DNA from: Drosophila pseudoobscura
Lineage: Eukaryota > Arthropoda > Insecta > Diptera > Drosophilidae
Direction: 5' to 3'
Assembly: GCF_009870125.1 (NCBI RefSeq)
Contig: NC_046679.1
Span: 23,126,001 to 23,190,000, forward strand
DNA length: 64,000 nt
This document shows positions 36,941-49,900 of the stretch, piece after piece (the stretch's first letter is position 1; the number at the start of each line of letters is the position of its first letter). The notes under the pieces were generated by a model. The model did not search any database. It worked only from the letters and a program-made list of their open reading frames with translations, and was not told the DNA's origin. The translations under genes and the position numbers were made by a program.

Positions 36941-39900
36941 ATAAACTAACAAAATATCAAAAATTTAATTATTCAATCAGCCAGATTTGAGCAGTGTCAT
37001 ATCAGTCAGCTTTATTAGTGTCACAGCTGATAGCTTTATTAGTTTCATAGCTTCTGACCCTTAAGTCAGTGCTAACACTGAAGGCGCCAATTTGAGACGC
37101 CAATTTGACAATAAATAAACAATCGTATCTCACATTTTGTTAGATTCGCATATCAATTACCCAGAACTGAAAGGCTTTATTCCAGAACACTCGTATAACT
37201 TTGTACTGTGGATTGTTATTGGATCTCATAATATTTGTTTTTGTCACTTCAATTTCGGTCGCCCTCCCCCTCATGTTCTCGCCGATGCGGACGGAGACGG
37301 ATCCCGTAGATAAGATATAATATATGAGTGCCGTTCAGAAATAGCACCCGTACACCCTACACTCCACCCATCGCCCGAGCAAACGCAAGCCCCGACCGGA
37401 AACGGGAAATGGAAACGCAATGCAATATTATCTTTTGTCGCCTGTTTCTGATGCTATTCTTAATCCCTGTCCGTCCCTTCAGCGAATCGGATTCGTTGTG
37501 TCTGGCGCTGAAAACACTGGTGCATGGCCTTGAGAACAGTGCAGTTTTCTCGCTTACATCAATTCAACGTTCGCCAAGTGCTTCTAGTAGCTGCACCTGC
37601 TGGCTCTTCTTTAGGTACGCCTACCCATTGCTCCTTTTTTCGTCTCTCTTGGTATTTCCATCCCCACGCTCCCTGTTTCTCCGTCGCAACTGCACACATG
37701 GCATGGTTGCAACATGCTCAGATTCCGAGGCAGATGCTGGCGTAAGTAAGTTCGAGTGGCTGTACCTAATTGGCACTGCTGCACATTCATATTTATTAAT
37801 AATTTTCCGGCACTTCTGTTTGCTCTGACCGCCAGGCTTGGAGGTCGCAGCCTTTGTCACTTAACCCTCGTGCCTCCAAAGAGTGGCACGGCCAGTGCAG
37901 TGGTAGTTCTAATTAATGTAATGCTCCATCAACGTGTTTCCTAATTGAACTCATTTGCCGCCGTTCCACATAATAAACGCCACGCCACTCTTTTGGTCAT
38001 ACTCGTGGACGGACAAGCCAAGTATGGTGTTCTTGGCTTTAATTACAGTTACAGCCGCCCGTCACAAAGCTTTGGGCACACACGCACTCGCTGGACAATG
38101 CCGTTGATTAATGGCTTATGACAGATATTTGAGTTTGGGCTTGGACAGAGCCAAGCAGCGGGATTACGCAAGCGGATTTCGAATAATTAAAATTTGCTTT
38201 ACTCTGTTCTGTCTGTACAATTCGTTCCTTCAAACATTTTAGACCCTTTTACAAAGCAGTTGATCCTGCGTAAAGAGAAGTTCAGTTCCTTTCCTTCCTT
38301 ACCATCGATCCTCACTACGGTGGCAGAGGCATTTTTGCAAAGTATCTCAACTCTGTTCTGGGTGTAAACAATGACTAATTGATAAGTGCAATCGGCTGAT
38401 AAACTCTTATTTCAAGTAACACTACTCTCACTCTCTCTCTCCCTCTCTCTCTCTATCTTTCTCTCAGCACTTCTTAGAAGCCCGCCCACAACCAACAAAA
38501 AAGAGGAACGACTCTGGGCTTACTTATCAGACCTACAGCAGTTCTCGGCCGCTCTGGCCAGCTGATAAAGCGAAAGAAAGCCCGCACGAAACAGAGGCAG
38601 GCAGTCCAGAGCCAGAGCTAGAGAGCCGAGCCGAGCCGAGCCAATGAAGCAACTGGTTCTCTCTATTTGTGGCGTCGTATCCGTCAGATACAAAAACTGC
38701 TGCCTCTCAGATGCCTTGCGACTGCACGAGTGATCGGTTGTGTTGTGGTTTTTCGTTCGCGCCGCTGTTTGTACGCCTAATCTGCAGCTCCTCCGCCCGT
38801 TGGCTGCGATCAGTTCGGACGTCATCGCCAGACGTGTCGCTCGATTGATTATTGCAAAAAGAAAAGCTTCGAGTACGTCGTATCTATAAGTACGTGTCTG
38901 TGCAAAGTTATACGCATGTGAAATCAAGTTCACTTTAGATGCAGCTTGGCCAAAAACAAAGTTTACATCATTCGATATTCGAAATCAACAGCCTTCGACC
39001 TTGCGTGCTTTTGTGTGCTGTTCTGTGCTCTTTGTGCTCTCTGTGCTCTCTGTGCCTGTGTGGCTATATTTTGTGTAAACATTGTTAGCATAGATCAGTG
39101 GAATCAGTGGATGTGGATGCGTGGATAGCTGCTGGGGAAGACGGGCTCCTCCAACCTACCAGGGCCAGCGCCCGCACCCGTTCCCGAGAGGCTTTCGTGA
39201 TCGTTTCTTTATCACCTGAGTCACTTTGTATGGCGCTCACGTCACAGCCAGCCGCTCCCCCCCAACGCCCCCGCCTCTGTCTGGTCTGGTCTGTGCAGCT
39301 CTGGAATGTCTCTCTGTTCTCCGCTCTCCGCTCTCCCCTGCCGACTGTCTCTCTCGCTCTCTAGATCTGTGCGCCTTTATGGGTTCGTCCGTTACCATTT
39401 TTAGTTAACAAACAATTATATGGTTACACACAGCCATTTAGAGGCCATTGCAGGAAACAAAATACGTGCCTCCACACCACCTACTCCACCACCCCCCACT
39501 CCCCACACTTCCACAGGCCCATCCGCAGAGACACATCAAATCAGTAATCAATTTATTCCGACCTATGGCACAATAAATACTCCGTATTAACCTCAATTAA
39601 TTTAGCTAATTGAGAGCGCGTGCCCTCGCAATCTGCCATTTGATTCTGTTCTGAATGCGTCGTTCTCTATGGTTCTCGCCTTCGACCAGGTAACAGTAAC
39701 GGCAACAGTACGGTAACCATAGCCGTAGTTCTAGTTATCGCCGTTGCTCTTTCAAGTCCAATTCCCCATATATGTATGCACACTCACACCCATACGGATC
39801 TAGTATCTTATCTAATCAGTTTATTAAATACGAAAACACAGCGAGAAACCATAAAAGAACCCATACACACACACACAATTCCTCATTTATTTTTGCGAAA

Positions 39901-42900
39901 AAAAAGAGGAAGACCGCTCCGCTACCACAGCTAAACTTTTTTGCACTAGTAGGTGTAGAGATTGGGTGGATAGCTTTGGAGCACCAATAAAATCTAGTTT
40001 TAGAAGTGCAGATTGTGCTTGGCCTAATGAAAGCACTTCAGACTTTCTCCTGCACTGGATTGGCTTGACCTCTATCCTCAGCTATTTAGCTTCTACAGAA
40101 TAGTTTCTCCTGTCTCTCTCATACGCCATACTCTTATTCTCAGTTAATCCAAGAAAGATAAGTTAAAATTAGAAAAATTGTGATATTGACTAATCCCGGT
40201 TGGAGATTATGGAGTTGTGAGTAATATATTGACTAGCTCGCTGTTGGAAAACTGTTTATTTATGGATGCTGTATATGGGAAAGGGGAACGGAACGAAGCA
40301 CCCATTTACTGAGACTCACAAGCAAGGCGCTGATAAGGCGCAGTCCACAAAGGACTGAAGTGAACCGAGCTGAACCAGACTGGCAATTGCACATGAGTCT
40401 GCTCTATAGTGGACATTAAGTGTCGTTTAAGTCAAATAAAAGCTTCAAGACCTCCTCCTCCTCTTCATCATCATGTCCAATGTCAGTGGTCTGGCCAACG
40501 AAAGACTGCAGCTAGAGTGTGAAATGTTGCAAGTGTTCCAAGAACACTCCAACAACAACAAATACGTAACTTGATATGTAAAGTAAAGTTTACAAGAGGC
40601 CAACCCCACTGAACAGAACAGATAACAAAGCGACGGAGCGGAGAATATTGTATATGAGTTATAATACACTCCCTCCATACAATACACTCTTTATATTGTA
40701 TACAAGGGTATTACAAAAAGAGCTCAATTATGTTTAAATAATTTATTATGAGTATTAATTACAATGCAAGCCGGAGCGGCTTCCCGGCTTCCCGGCTTGA
40801 TAAACAGTTTCCGTTTATTTTCGGCTCTATGGGAGATATACATATATGTGGTATTGTACTCGCATTATTTATAGGGCGTATTGAAATTCTCTGCAGGAGT
40901 TTAACTTGCACTTTCCATCCATTCCCGTTGGCTGTTCTCACACCTGTTCTCTTATCCGAAAGCTATCGGAAACTGTATTGGGAATGTTCCACTCATTCAG
41001 AAGTTTTCGGCGGTATTGCTTAATCAGCTGGTTGTATAAATAGCAAAGCATATGTATGCCTGGGTAGCATTGGGACTTAATTATTTGCACGCTCTTGTAG
41101 TCACTAAAACAGCTCCCAAAAGCTGTTCTGTTTGTTTATAATAATTTAAAATGCGTCCAAAAAAAGAGCCAAAAACAAGAGGCTAGGTTTGCTGTTTATT
41201 TAGTTTCGTTCCTGCTCTCGGCCCCAAGTTTGTTGTTTTGTGATTTTTGGTAGTGCCGCGGCCTCCACCTAATGGCCAATTGTTCGGACGCAGTTTGTTT
41301 AGATTTTTGAGCGAAAAAAAACCTGTTTCTATTTGTGGATTGCTGTTGCTATTTTTCAGGCACGAACTCGTCCGATTTACTGTTGGTAACGTCATTCAAT
41401 CAAACTTAAGCACATTAGGGCATATTTGGATTCAAATTTCCATCAATCGAAAATATATCAAACTTTATCGTTCATTGAAACATATTTTCCAAAGGCACTT
41501 AACCTTAACCGCAAATGAAGATCCCCCTCCATCAATGATTAGACTTAATTGTGCGGACCCCGAGCATCAAAGTGCTCCCAGTCAAAGTTCAGACTCTGTA
41601 GATCGCGTGCCAATAAAGCATAAAGCAAGAGTACATCGCATTTAACCCCAAGTTTGCAAAGCACAGAAAATGGATCTGAATAACTAAGTATACTTATATA
41701 GATATATCTTCCCCGACACTGATCAACCGATCGGTTTGAGTGCTCAAGTGCTCAAGTTTTCGAATCGAATGGGCTAAAGTTCAAATGAAATCATTCGGGT
41801 CGAACGGTAACATGTTGATGAATGTCACAACGGAACCGGTTCGGTTCTGTTGTTTTCCTCTTTGTTGTATCAGCTGTGCTGAGGCAGGCTACTGGCTTTC
41901 ATGTGTGGGCTGGTCTTCCACCTTTCCGTGGGATGAGTCACTACTACGATCTGAGGAACAGCAAGGCAAGTGTGGTCTAGGCCTTCTATTAGAAGCTCCA
42001 CATTGAGTGTGTGTAATTATATTCAGTTTGCATTGTCCGAGATTCCATCCCAGTGACAGGGATGAGTCATATACCTACAAGATAAATAATTCCCGGAATT
42101 CCGATGAGTTTTCTGCGTACGGAGAGACCGCAAGATTCCCCAAGCCCAGGTTCAGGCCCCGGCCCAGCCCGGGCCCGGGAGTGGCAGCCTGGAGTGCATA
42201 CATACGATATGTAAATTGGCCAAAAGTCTTTTGATTTCGGTGTTATTTATACGGAGTATCTGTTTTGTTTTGTTTTGTTTTGAGGCTGTTGGGGAAATCT
42301 AGTTTATGTTTTGGGTCAACTGGAAACGGAAAAAACCAGTTTTAATTAAAAAGAAAAATTTATGAAACGAATGTTGGTTGTTTGCTTGTTAGTGGTAGTG
42401 TTTTTGTGGCTTGACAGATGGTGAAAGTCTATTAGTTTTAGCTGAGCTTTTATTTAATTGTTATATAAGCCCGAACCACCATAAAAGTGAACCTATTTCC
42501 ATTATGGAATCAACATTCGCAGAATCAATTGCGGCTGATGGAATTGGAATCCAGACCATTCCTCGATTGTCGTCGTAAAAGCTCAAATTGCTGTCCCATT
42601 CTGGCCTTCGCTACATTTTTTGTCGTTGTGTGGCCTTTTTTTTTAGCTGTGCTGTCGATTAGATTAGAACAATTTTGAAGTTCAAGTGTCTGTGGCGGTA
42701 CCGAGAACTCTGCTACCATCAAGCAACCATCGGCCTTAGCAATGGAAAGAGTTGCATGTATGGATGATGTATGGGGCAGGGCCAGAGATTTCCGGTTGCC
42801 ACAGCCGCAGGATGAAAGCCGTGCACGCGGGTGTGGGTGTGTCAAGATAAACAAGCAGAATCAACATCTGCCACCAAATGGTGCAATATCGCAGACAGAA

Positions 42901-42982
42901 CTGTCAAGCAAGCAACGAAGCAACCCGCCTGACGCCTTTATTTTGCTTTCTTTGCAGTTTCTCAACAAAGACTTAATCCGGA
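36941..42982. other. Long spacer upstream of RhoL
   Basis: About 6 kb with no supported protein gene. It may include RhoL untranslated exons and a first intron: a splice acceptor TTTCTTTGCAG ends at 42957 and opens the RhoL start exon. A CT-rich tract (38421-38464) and a TCAGTT initiator-like site near 38812 mark a possible distal promoter. A local duplication lies at 37005-37050 (AGCTTTATTAGT twice), followed by CGCCAATTTGA twice at 37084-37110. Confidence 0.4.
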
Positions 42983-43638
42983 ATGACGTCGACGATGTCG
43001 AAGAGTCCGCGCCCTCTGAAAATTACCATCGTGGGCGATGGCATGGTCGGTAAAACCTGCATGCTGATAACCTACACGCAAAACGAATTTCCCGAGGAGT
43101 ATATTCCAACAGTGTTCGATAACCATGCCTGCAACATCTCAGTGGATGATCGGGAGTACAACCTAACGCTGTGGGACACGGCTGGGCAGGAGGACTACGA
43201 GAGACTTCGGCCGTTAAGCTATCCAAATGTGAGTTGTGGCTGCGGCTGCGTCGTAGGTGTTATGCAATTAAGCGGGGCTAATCAATTTCGTTTCGTTTCG
43301 GGCTCTCACAGACGAACTGTTTCCTGTTGTGCTATTCGATCAGCAGTCGCACCTCTTTCGAGAACATCAAGAGCAAATGGTGGCCAGAGATTCGTCATTT
43401 CTCAAACAACGTGCCGGTGGTGCTGGTGGGCACTAAGCTGGACTTGCGCATACGGGACTCGGAGAAATTTGTCACCACACAGGAGGCGAAACGATTGCGC
43501 AAGGAGATCCATGCCTCCAACCTGGTCGAGTGCTCCGCCAAGAAGAAACAGAACTTGCAGCAGGTGTTCGAGGAGGCTGTCCGCGCCGTCGAAAAGAAGC
43601 CAAGGTCGTCACCCAAGCCATCCTGTACATTACTGTGA
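42983..43638 (+). CDS. RhoL: RhoL, Rho-family small GTPase
   Basis: Exons 42983-43228 and 43312-43638 give 190 residues. RhoL is a divergent Rho/Rac-like GTPase acting in haemocyte migration and adhesion and in border cells. GTP-binding motifs are intact: P-loop GDGMVGKT, effector [20 protein letters not shown], and a SAK motif ([10 protein letters not shown]). The tail is basic ([10 protein letters not shown]) and ends in CTLL, a CaaX box whose terminal Leu predicts geranylgeranylation. The ATG is 25 bases after a strong 3' splice site, so at least one untranslated exon lies upstream. A second in-frame ATG follows four codons later. Confidence 0.95.
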
Positions 43639-43950
43639 ACTAAGTGTATGCTTAATGTTTAATATTGTTATTATACGTAATGTATTATGTAACTAATTTG
43701 TCTGACTCTTTGTGCTTCGTTTTCCAAACTCTGTGTAGAAAATGTACCGTTAAGTTCATATTATTTAAGTGCTTGCTGTGTAAAAACAATCCATTTTCCG
43801 TGCGACCAAAGTGCATTTCTGTGTAAGAAAAACAAAATCAAAACAAAAACAATATAAAATCAAAAACCAATATATATATATACCATAAAATATAAATAAT
43901 TGAATTTAAATGCATATGAAATGCAAATCAAATCGTTATTGTACATATTC

Positions 43951-43956
43951 AATAAA
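43951..43956 (+). terminator. Poly(A) signal AATAAA, RhoL
   Basis: Canonical hexamer 313 bases beyond the RhoL stop. Confidence 0.5.
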
Positions 43957-44081
43957 AACCTAGTCATTAAAATCAGTTATTGGATTCTAGTTTTCAAAAA
44001 GTCCCGCCAATCGAAATTGTTTCGCTGCCAGTCAGTCTTTTGTTTTTTTCTTTCCTGCCCTGGAAAATAGTACGATATTAT

Positions 44082-44089
44082 TATCGATA
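44082..44089. promoter_or_regulatory. DRE (TATCGATA) upstream of Syx18
   Basis: Perfect DREF-type palindrome between RhoL and Syx18. At about 770 bases before the Syx18 ATG it is rather far, so its assignment to Syx18 is uncertain. Confidence 0.35.
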
Positions 44090-44860
44090 TTTCGGTATAT
44101 TGTGGGGACCTCCGCGAATGTACGCTTTTGATGTAGAAAAGAGATAGAAAACAAAAATTTGAACTGGTTGTTTTAGGCGATTCGATAGAATCCAATTATA
44201 GTTTTAACGCGGAGGTAGCTGAACGCCAGAACCGAAGACCCTGGGATCTAATCAAGATATTTCGTTTGTGAAATGTATGAACTGGCGGTTAGTGGTGTTA
44301 ATTGAACATTTTTTCAGACACAATCTAATAAAAGGGAGTCTCAGAGATTTGTCATGCTCCGTAGGTATCAGGATCGAGATAAATATATACAAGATACTAA
44401 TAATATACATGTCTATAACATGTCAATTTGAGAAAAGGTCATTATAAATTACGTTGTTACTTCGTATAAATTAGGGTATACGAAGGCCTATGCCCGCATC
44501 ATGTCTTCAAATACCAGCAACATTGCGACTATTTTTTTTGTTGTTTAGGCCTTGTTTTAGTCAAAATACAATAAAAGCAAGGACTAAAAAGTAACCAATC
44601 TTGAAGAAAATTAATTCATCAACGGCCTAAAATTAGGTGGGCTGGGATAAAGGTTTTAGCTAGTCAGCATTATTCAATGGAATTTCAAAAACGAGGAATA
44701 TGTGTAATAGAACTTGAGTTGGTCAGTATATTTACGGTATATTTTTAAAGTGTGACGGTATATTTTGGCATTTGTCTGAGGGTCGGACCGTATATTTATC
44801 TGTTTACAATTTGCAGTGATGATGTGGAATTTTAAATAAATTAAAAAGTTAGCAAATAGG

Positions 44861-46122
44861 ATGGACATAACCCAGCACTTTAAGGCGAGTGTCATGGCGG
44901 TGCGCCTGCAGCGTAAGACTGAGCTGGCTTCGTCCGGCAAAGGCAAGCCCACGGCAGGACCACCGAAGCCTACTGGACCCCGGGATGACTTCGCCATTGA
45001 GGCCAAAAAGGTGTGCAACAAGATCACAGATCTGCGCAATCTTCTCATAGAGAATCGCACTGCCTACATGAGGATTGGCCAGCACCTGAAGAGTGCGGCG
45101 CACATGACAGATGCCCAACGCAATTTAATCGATCGGGAATCGGAGAAATTCGTTGCAGTCTACACGCAGCTTCTGGCCAAGATGCGTATCGAATGGAAGA
45201 GTGTGAAGCGGAAGCCCCAGGAGCAGCAGCACATCGAGGCCGTGCTCGACTTGTTGGTGAGCTATCTGCACGGCGTGGAGCAGATATATCTGGATCAGAA
45301 AAAGTACCGTGTCCAGCATGAACTAGAGACATACAGACTGCTCAAGCTGGCGGCAGACAAAAAGAAGATACCCGTCCGTCCAGCGGGCGGACAAAGTGCT
45401 AAGATCGGTAAGCGCCAGCTTAGCAATGGCAGTGCCGAAAGCAATGAGGCGTCGCCGTCGGACGATCCCAACGACTCCGGCGACAACGATTGGAACACCG
45501 ATGGGTGGGGCGAATGGGATGACGACGAAGATGAGAATGTGAATGATAATGATGGACAGCTGGAGAGCAGTGCACCTCGGTCAACGCGACACAAGTCACG
45601 AACGCGAAAGCACAGCAAGGACAAGAAGGGTGCGCTAAACGACTCTTCGGCCAAGGTGGCACTGGATGAGGATATTCACAAGTCCGCACAGGAGCTGGGT
45701 GACGAGGAGGATTCCCTGAGCGCGGAGGATGTACAGCTGTTTGAGGCTGAGAATGTCCACATATATAATTTCCTGCAAGGGCTCTCCGAGGAGGTAGAGC
45801 AGATTGGGAAGAATGTGGTGGACATAGCCCAGCTGCAGGATATTTTTACCGAGAAAGTATGTCGATTCACTCCACAGAAGATACAGAATACTGTCTCAGA
45901 TCTTATCTAACACTTAATGCAATGCACTTTCAGGTCGCCATGCAGCAGCACAACATCGATCGGATCGTCAGTGCCGTTGTGGGCAGCACGGAGAACGTCA
46001 AAGATGCCAACGAGCAGATCCGCCAGGCAACCCAACGAAACGCCTCCGTTCGTGTCTATTTCCTGTTCTTTTTGATTGTTATGTCGTTCTCCTTGCTGTT
46101 CCTGGACTGGTACTACGACTAG
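44861..46122 (+). CDS. Syx18: Syntaxin 18, ER Qa-SNARE
   Basis: Exons 44861-45856 and 45934-46122 give 394 residues. Syntaxin 18 is the ER-resident Qa-SNARE for Golgi-to-ER retrograde fusion, acting with Use1, Sec20 and Sec22. The N terminus (MDITQHFKASV) matches the short family peptide. A helical bundle follows (about 40-150), then an acidic Asp/Glu/Asn-rich linker (about 200-240) and a basic stretch. The SNARE helix spans roughly 300-370, ending ENVKDANEQIRQATQRNAS, and a single C-terminal anchor VYFLFFLIVMSFSLLFLDW precedes the last residues YYD. The intron falls within the SNARE motif. Confidence 0.93.
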
Positions 46123-46919
46123 GACAGGCCTGAGGAGAGCCGCAGTAAAACACGTTTTATTTAATCGTTGGATCGTACTAATCGACATAATTCGTTTATT
46201 GTATAGTTTATAAATAAAAGGAGAAATGAAAGTGTGTGATTCAATTGCTTGGTTTCTTCAATGAAACGATGTCAAACAACTTGGAATTAAAATAGATTTG
46301 AGCTGAAATCGAACTCTTAGGCTTAAGGTTACACGCTTAAGGGTTTAAGTGGGGGTGGCGGGGGTCGTTTCTTTTATGATCCTCTATTCCTAGGGTCTTA
46401 CAGTCTAATGAAGTAATTTGTTCGTTTAATTAGTGGCTTCTCTATATAAAGGAATACGTGGTTCTACTACGTGGAAACATTAACTCAGACTATGCATAAG
46501 GCTTATTCCTAGAATGCAGAGTCCGTTTCATTGACCTCGGCTGATATTCATTGCATGAACGTCTAAACGTCTAATTTCTACCTAACTTAACATCTATTTA
46601 TGTGTAACCTGTCGATTGTTACGGAGTGTTGTGTGTGTTCTCCGTGTGTGTTTGGGGGAGTGTATTCATTGCTTAGTCTCTAGGTTTTTTATGTGCAATT
46701 ATGGATTGCATTCGATGCAGTCTGCTGGTTGGTTGGGCTGGTCTGGTCCTGTCTGGTCTGGGCTTAAGGACTCTTAAGTTTGACTCCAATGGAAGCTATT
46801 CGCTAGAGCCACTAAAAGTAGCAATAGTAGTAGGATGGCGCCGCTGTAACGTGGCTTGGTTGTTGGTAATTGTAATAAACGCAATTATTGAAAACTAAAT
46901 AATAATTCGGCCACGTGGG
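46123..46919. other. Spacer between Syx18 and the zinc-finger gene (tail-to-tail)
   Basis: Contains both 3' UTRs. No coding sequence recognised. Confidence 0.5.
46213..46218 (+). terminator. Poly(A) signal AATAAA, Syx18
   Basis: Canonical hexamer 91 bases after the Syx18 stop. Confidence 0.6.
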
Positions 46920-49900
46920 TTATGGCGTTGTGGCAATCGAATCTAGGCTAGGAAGACTACGTCCAGCCAAACCACTGCTCTCCGCCGAATTGGAGATCGG
47001 GCAGCATTCGTCTGAATTGTTATTGATATTGCTCATCGGGGTCAGCGGTGTCTCCTCCATGATGGGTGTGGCTGGGTTCTCGCTGGACTTGTCATTGCGG
47101 ACGCTGCTGATGATGGTGGTGGTGCTGCAGTTGGACGCCGACTTCAGGGCGGTCTCCTCGTTCAGGAACACTCCAAGCGGCAGATGGGAGTTCATGTGAG
47201 CTAGTGATTGGAAGTGTAGCAAAAATCAATTAGTGGCTTGTCTAATTCGTCAGCGATTAAATGGTTTATAGGTGCGTCTTAGGGCTAGGCCATGCAGGAA
47301 GGCAGTAAAGCATTCTAAGCGTGCCAAGGATACTACTACTACTATTATATCTAGGACTAGTGCCAACAGAATGTTGGTTTTTTGCTTCTTATAAATGAGA
47401 GAGTCTTTACCGCGGAAGCCCATGAAATGCAAGAAGGAGCGTGGACAGAACTCGCACTTGTAAAACAGTTCGCTGTTGTGGGTGCGCCGGTGCTTGCGCA
47501 AATCTCTGAGATACTCGAATGCCTGATCGCACTCGTCGCACTGGTAACCGAGCTCTGGAATAGACAATTAATTGGTGGCCTTCTGCACATAGTAATTGGA
47601 AATCGATGGGAACTTGGTGCAGATCGAGTGGGAACACTCGGTAATGATTGGGACATCGTGAACACGGCACAACGGAGGTTGGAGGAACACTCAGTACAAA
47701 CGAACACACTGAGATATGTAATTTGTTATTTATGTAAAGTGCGTAACATTTGCGGAGTAACTTCTCAAAGGTTGAAGCACACGTGCCGCGATATAGTGAT
47801 ACTTGGGTGCTGTCATGAAAGATCCCAACATGGGATTCATTTCCCGTAGGATCTAGGCCATGTTAGTTCTACAAAAGTTCTTATTGGAGCTTCTTCCATG
47901 TCCGTGTTACAAAGATACAACTACGAGTGGATGTTTTACTTAATATTTCGATTTTAAATACGTTTTGTAGGTGCACACAATTGTTGGCAAGCATTTGCTG
48001 GGTTGGGGGTTAGTTCATGCCAAGAAATAATGGATTCGTTGTTCGATTCAGTTCGGGAATGAAACGAATCGAACAAGGATCAGAGGTCGAGAGTGGCTTT
48101 ACCTTTGGAACATACGACCACGGTGGAATACACTGTTTCAACGATAACGTTTTGGTGGGGATTAGTAAAGGGTTACGGTTGCACAAAGACAATCACTACG
48201 ACAGAACATAAGATTAGTTGAGACTAGGACTAGGACTAGGACTAGGACTAGGACTAGGACTAGGACTACAAGCAACTAGCTGCCGCTCCCGGATACCACC
48301 CATTCCCTTAGTATGTTAGGCCACCGCATCCGCATGCGTGCGAGCACCCAAAAACTTACCACCGTGAAACTTAACGTGCGTCTTTAGGGCGCTCTCCGTA
48401 CCAAATTGTTTGCCACACTCGTCGCAGGTGTGCGGCTTCGACAGCAGATGGACGGTGATCTTGTGCAGCGTCAGCTGCGAGGGTCGCGGGAACCGCACAT
48501 GGCACAGGTTGCACTCGTACGGCCTGCCCTCCACATCGTGCGACTCCATGTGCCGGTGCAGGGCCGTCCGCATCCGATAGCCCCGCTTGCAGATGGTGCA
48601 CACGAAGGGCATCGAGGTCTGGGCCCCGTGGGCCAGCAGGTGGTGCTTCCGCAGGGCAATGTCGTTGGTGAACCGCTCCTCGCAGTACAGGCACTGGTGG
48701 CTGGTCCGCAGTTCACTGACCTGCACGGAGGCGGAGGCGGGCGTGTTTGGAGCCGAGTCTATCGTGGACGAGGACGGCGACGACGAGGGCGAGGGTGAGG
48801 GCGAGGCCACGGGAGTGGCCAACTGCAGCGACTGGCTGAAGGCCCCCGCAGATTGCGGCCCCACAATGACGCCTCGTTTGCGGAACTGCCGCAGCGTCGT
48901 GGTGGAGTCCGGCTCCGACTGCTCTGGCGAGGGCAGGGTTATGTGCTGGTGTGTGCTCGTCAGGGGCTGCGGCGACGGCACCGACATGATCGTCGAGGGC
49001 GGCGTTAGGGCCGTTGGCGGTGCCTGCAGATTGGTCTGCAGCTCCTCGTACTGTCCCTGTCCATGGCCGTGACTGTGGCCAGAGGTGCCTGCAAAAAAGC
49101 GGTATTTAGATGGGAATTCTCTATAAATCGGGCTTCCACTTACAGTCCTCGCAGTCCGGACAGCAGAGAATGCGCTGCCTGCGTCGTCGTGGCGTGTTGC
49201 CGTGCAGCTCGAGAGCTACAGGAGGATAGAGGGGAACATTAGTGGGGATTCTCCCTTGGAATGGGTTCAAGTAGGGCTCACCTTTTGGATGCGGTGAGTG
49301 CTGCTGTTGGTGCTCGTTGCTGATCTGCAGTTGAACCTCCTCCACGCGCACACCTGCGCCCTTCTCTGCGCCGCCCGTGTTGCTGGTGATCTGCATGTGG
49401 AAGCGCTGGATGTGCAAGTCCAGGGCTCGCTGGGCGGGAAACACCTGCGAGCACTGGCCGCACTGGTACTGCTGCACCACGTGCTGGTTGAGGATGTGCT
49501 GCGAGCGCTTGCTGCGCGCCGCAAACGCCAGCGGACAGTGCGGGCAGTTGAATGGCGCCACCGCCGGATGCAGCTCGATGATGTGACGACTGTACTCCAG
49601 GCTGTTGGAGAACCTCGGTCCGTTCTGGCAGAAGCGGCACTTGAGCGACACTGCACGGCCCTTGGGCGTGGTGGCAGGCATTGGAGAGGCTGCTGCTAAT
49701 ACTGACTGATTTTGTACTTGATGCTGCTGCTGCTGTTGATGCTGCTGCTGTTGCTGGAGATGGTGCAACTCGTTGCTGATGGGCGCCCCGTAGAAATGCA
49801 TCGGCGCCTGCTGGGGATTACTGGCCGAGGCCACTGGCTGCTGCAGCTCCGGCTGCTGGATCAGTATCATGATGGGCTGCTGTTGCTGCTGCTGCTGGTG

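Larger units (their letters stand above)
43639..44860. other. RhoL 3' UTR and Syx18 upstream region
   Basis: No protein gene. It holds the RhoL 3' UTR with a TA repeat near 43871-43882, then a perfect DRE (TATCGATA, 44082-44089). AT-rich spacer follows up to the Syx18 leader. Confidence 0.5.

Noticed and set aside
38810-38845. Initiator plus DPE core promoter pair
   Set aside because: TCAGTT is present, but AGACGT sits about nine bases too close to act as a canonical DPE at +28.
41247-41645. 132-residue open frame on the + strand
   Set aside because: AT-rich, no domain or repeat of a known family, no splice or start context; looks like chance in a non-coding spacer.
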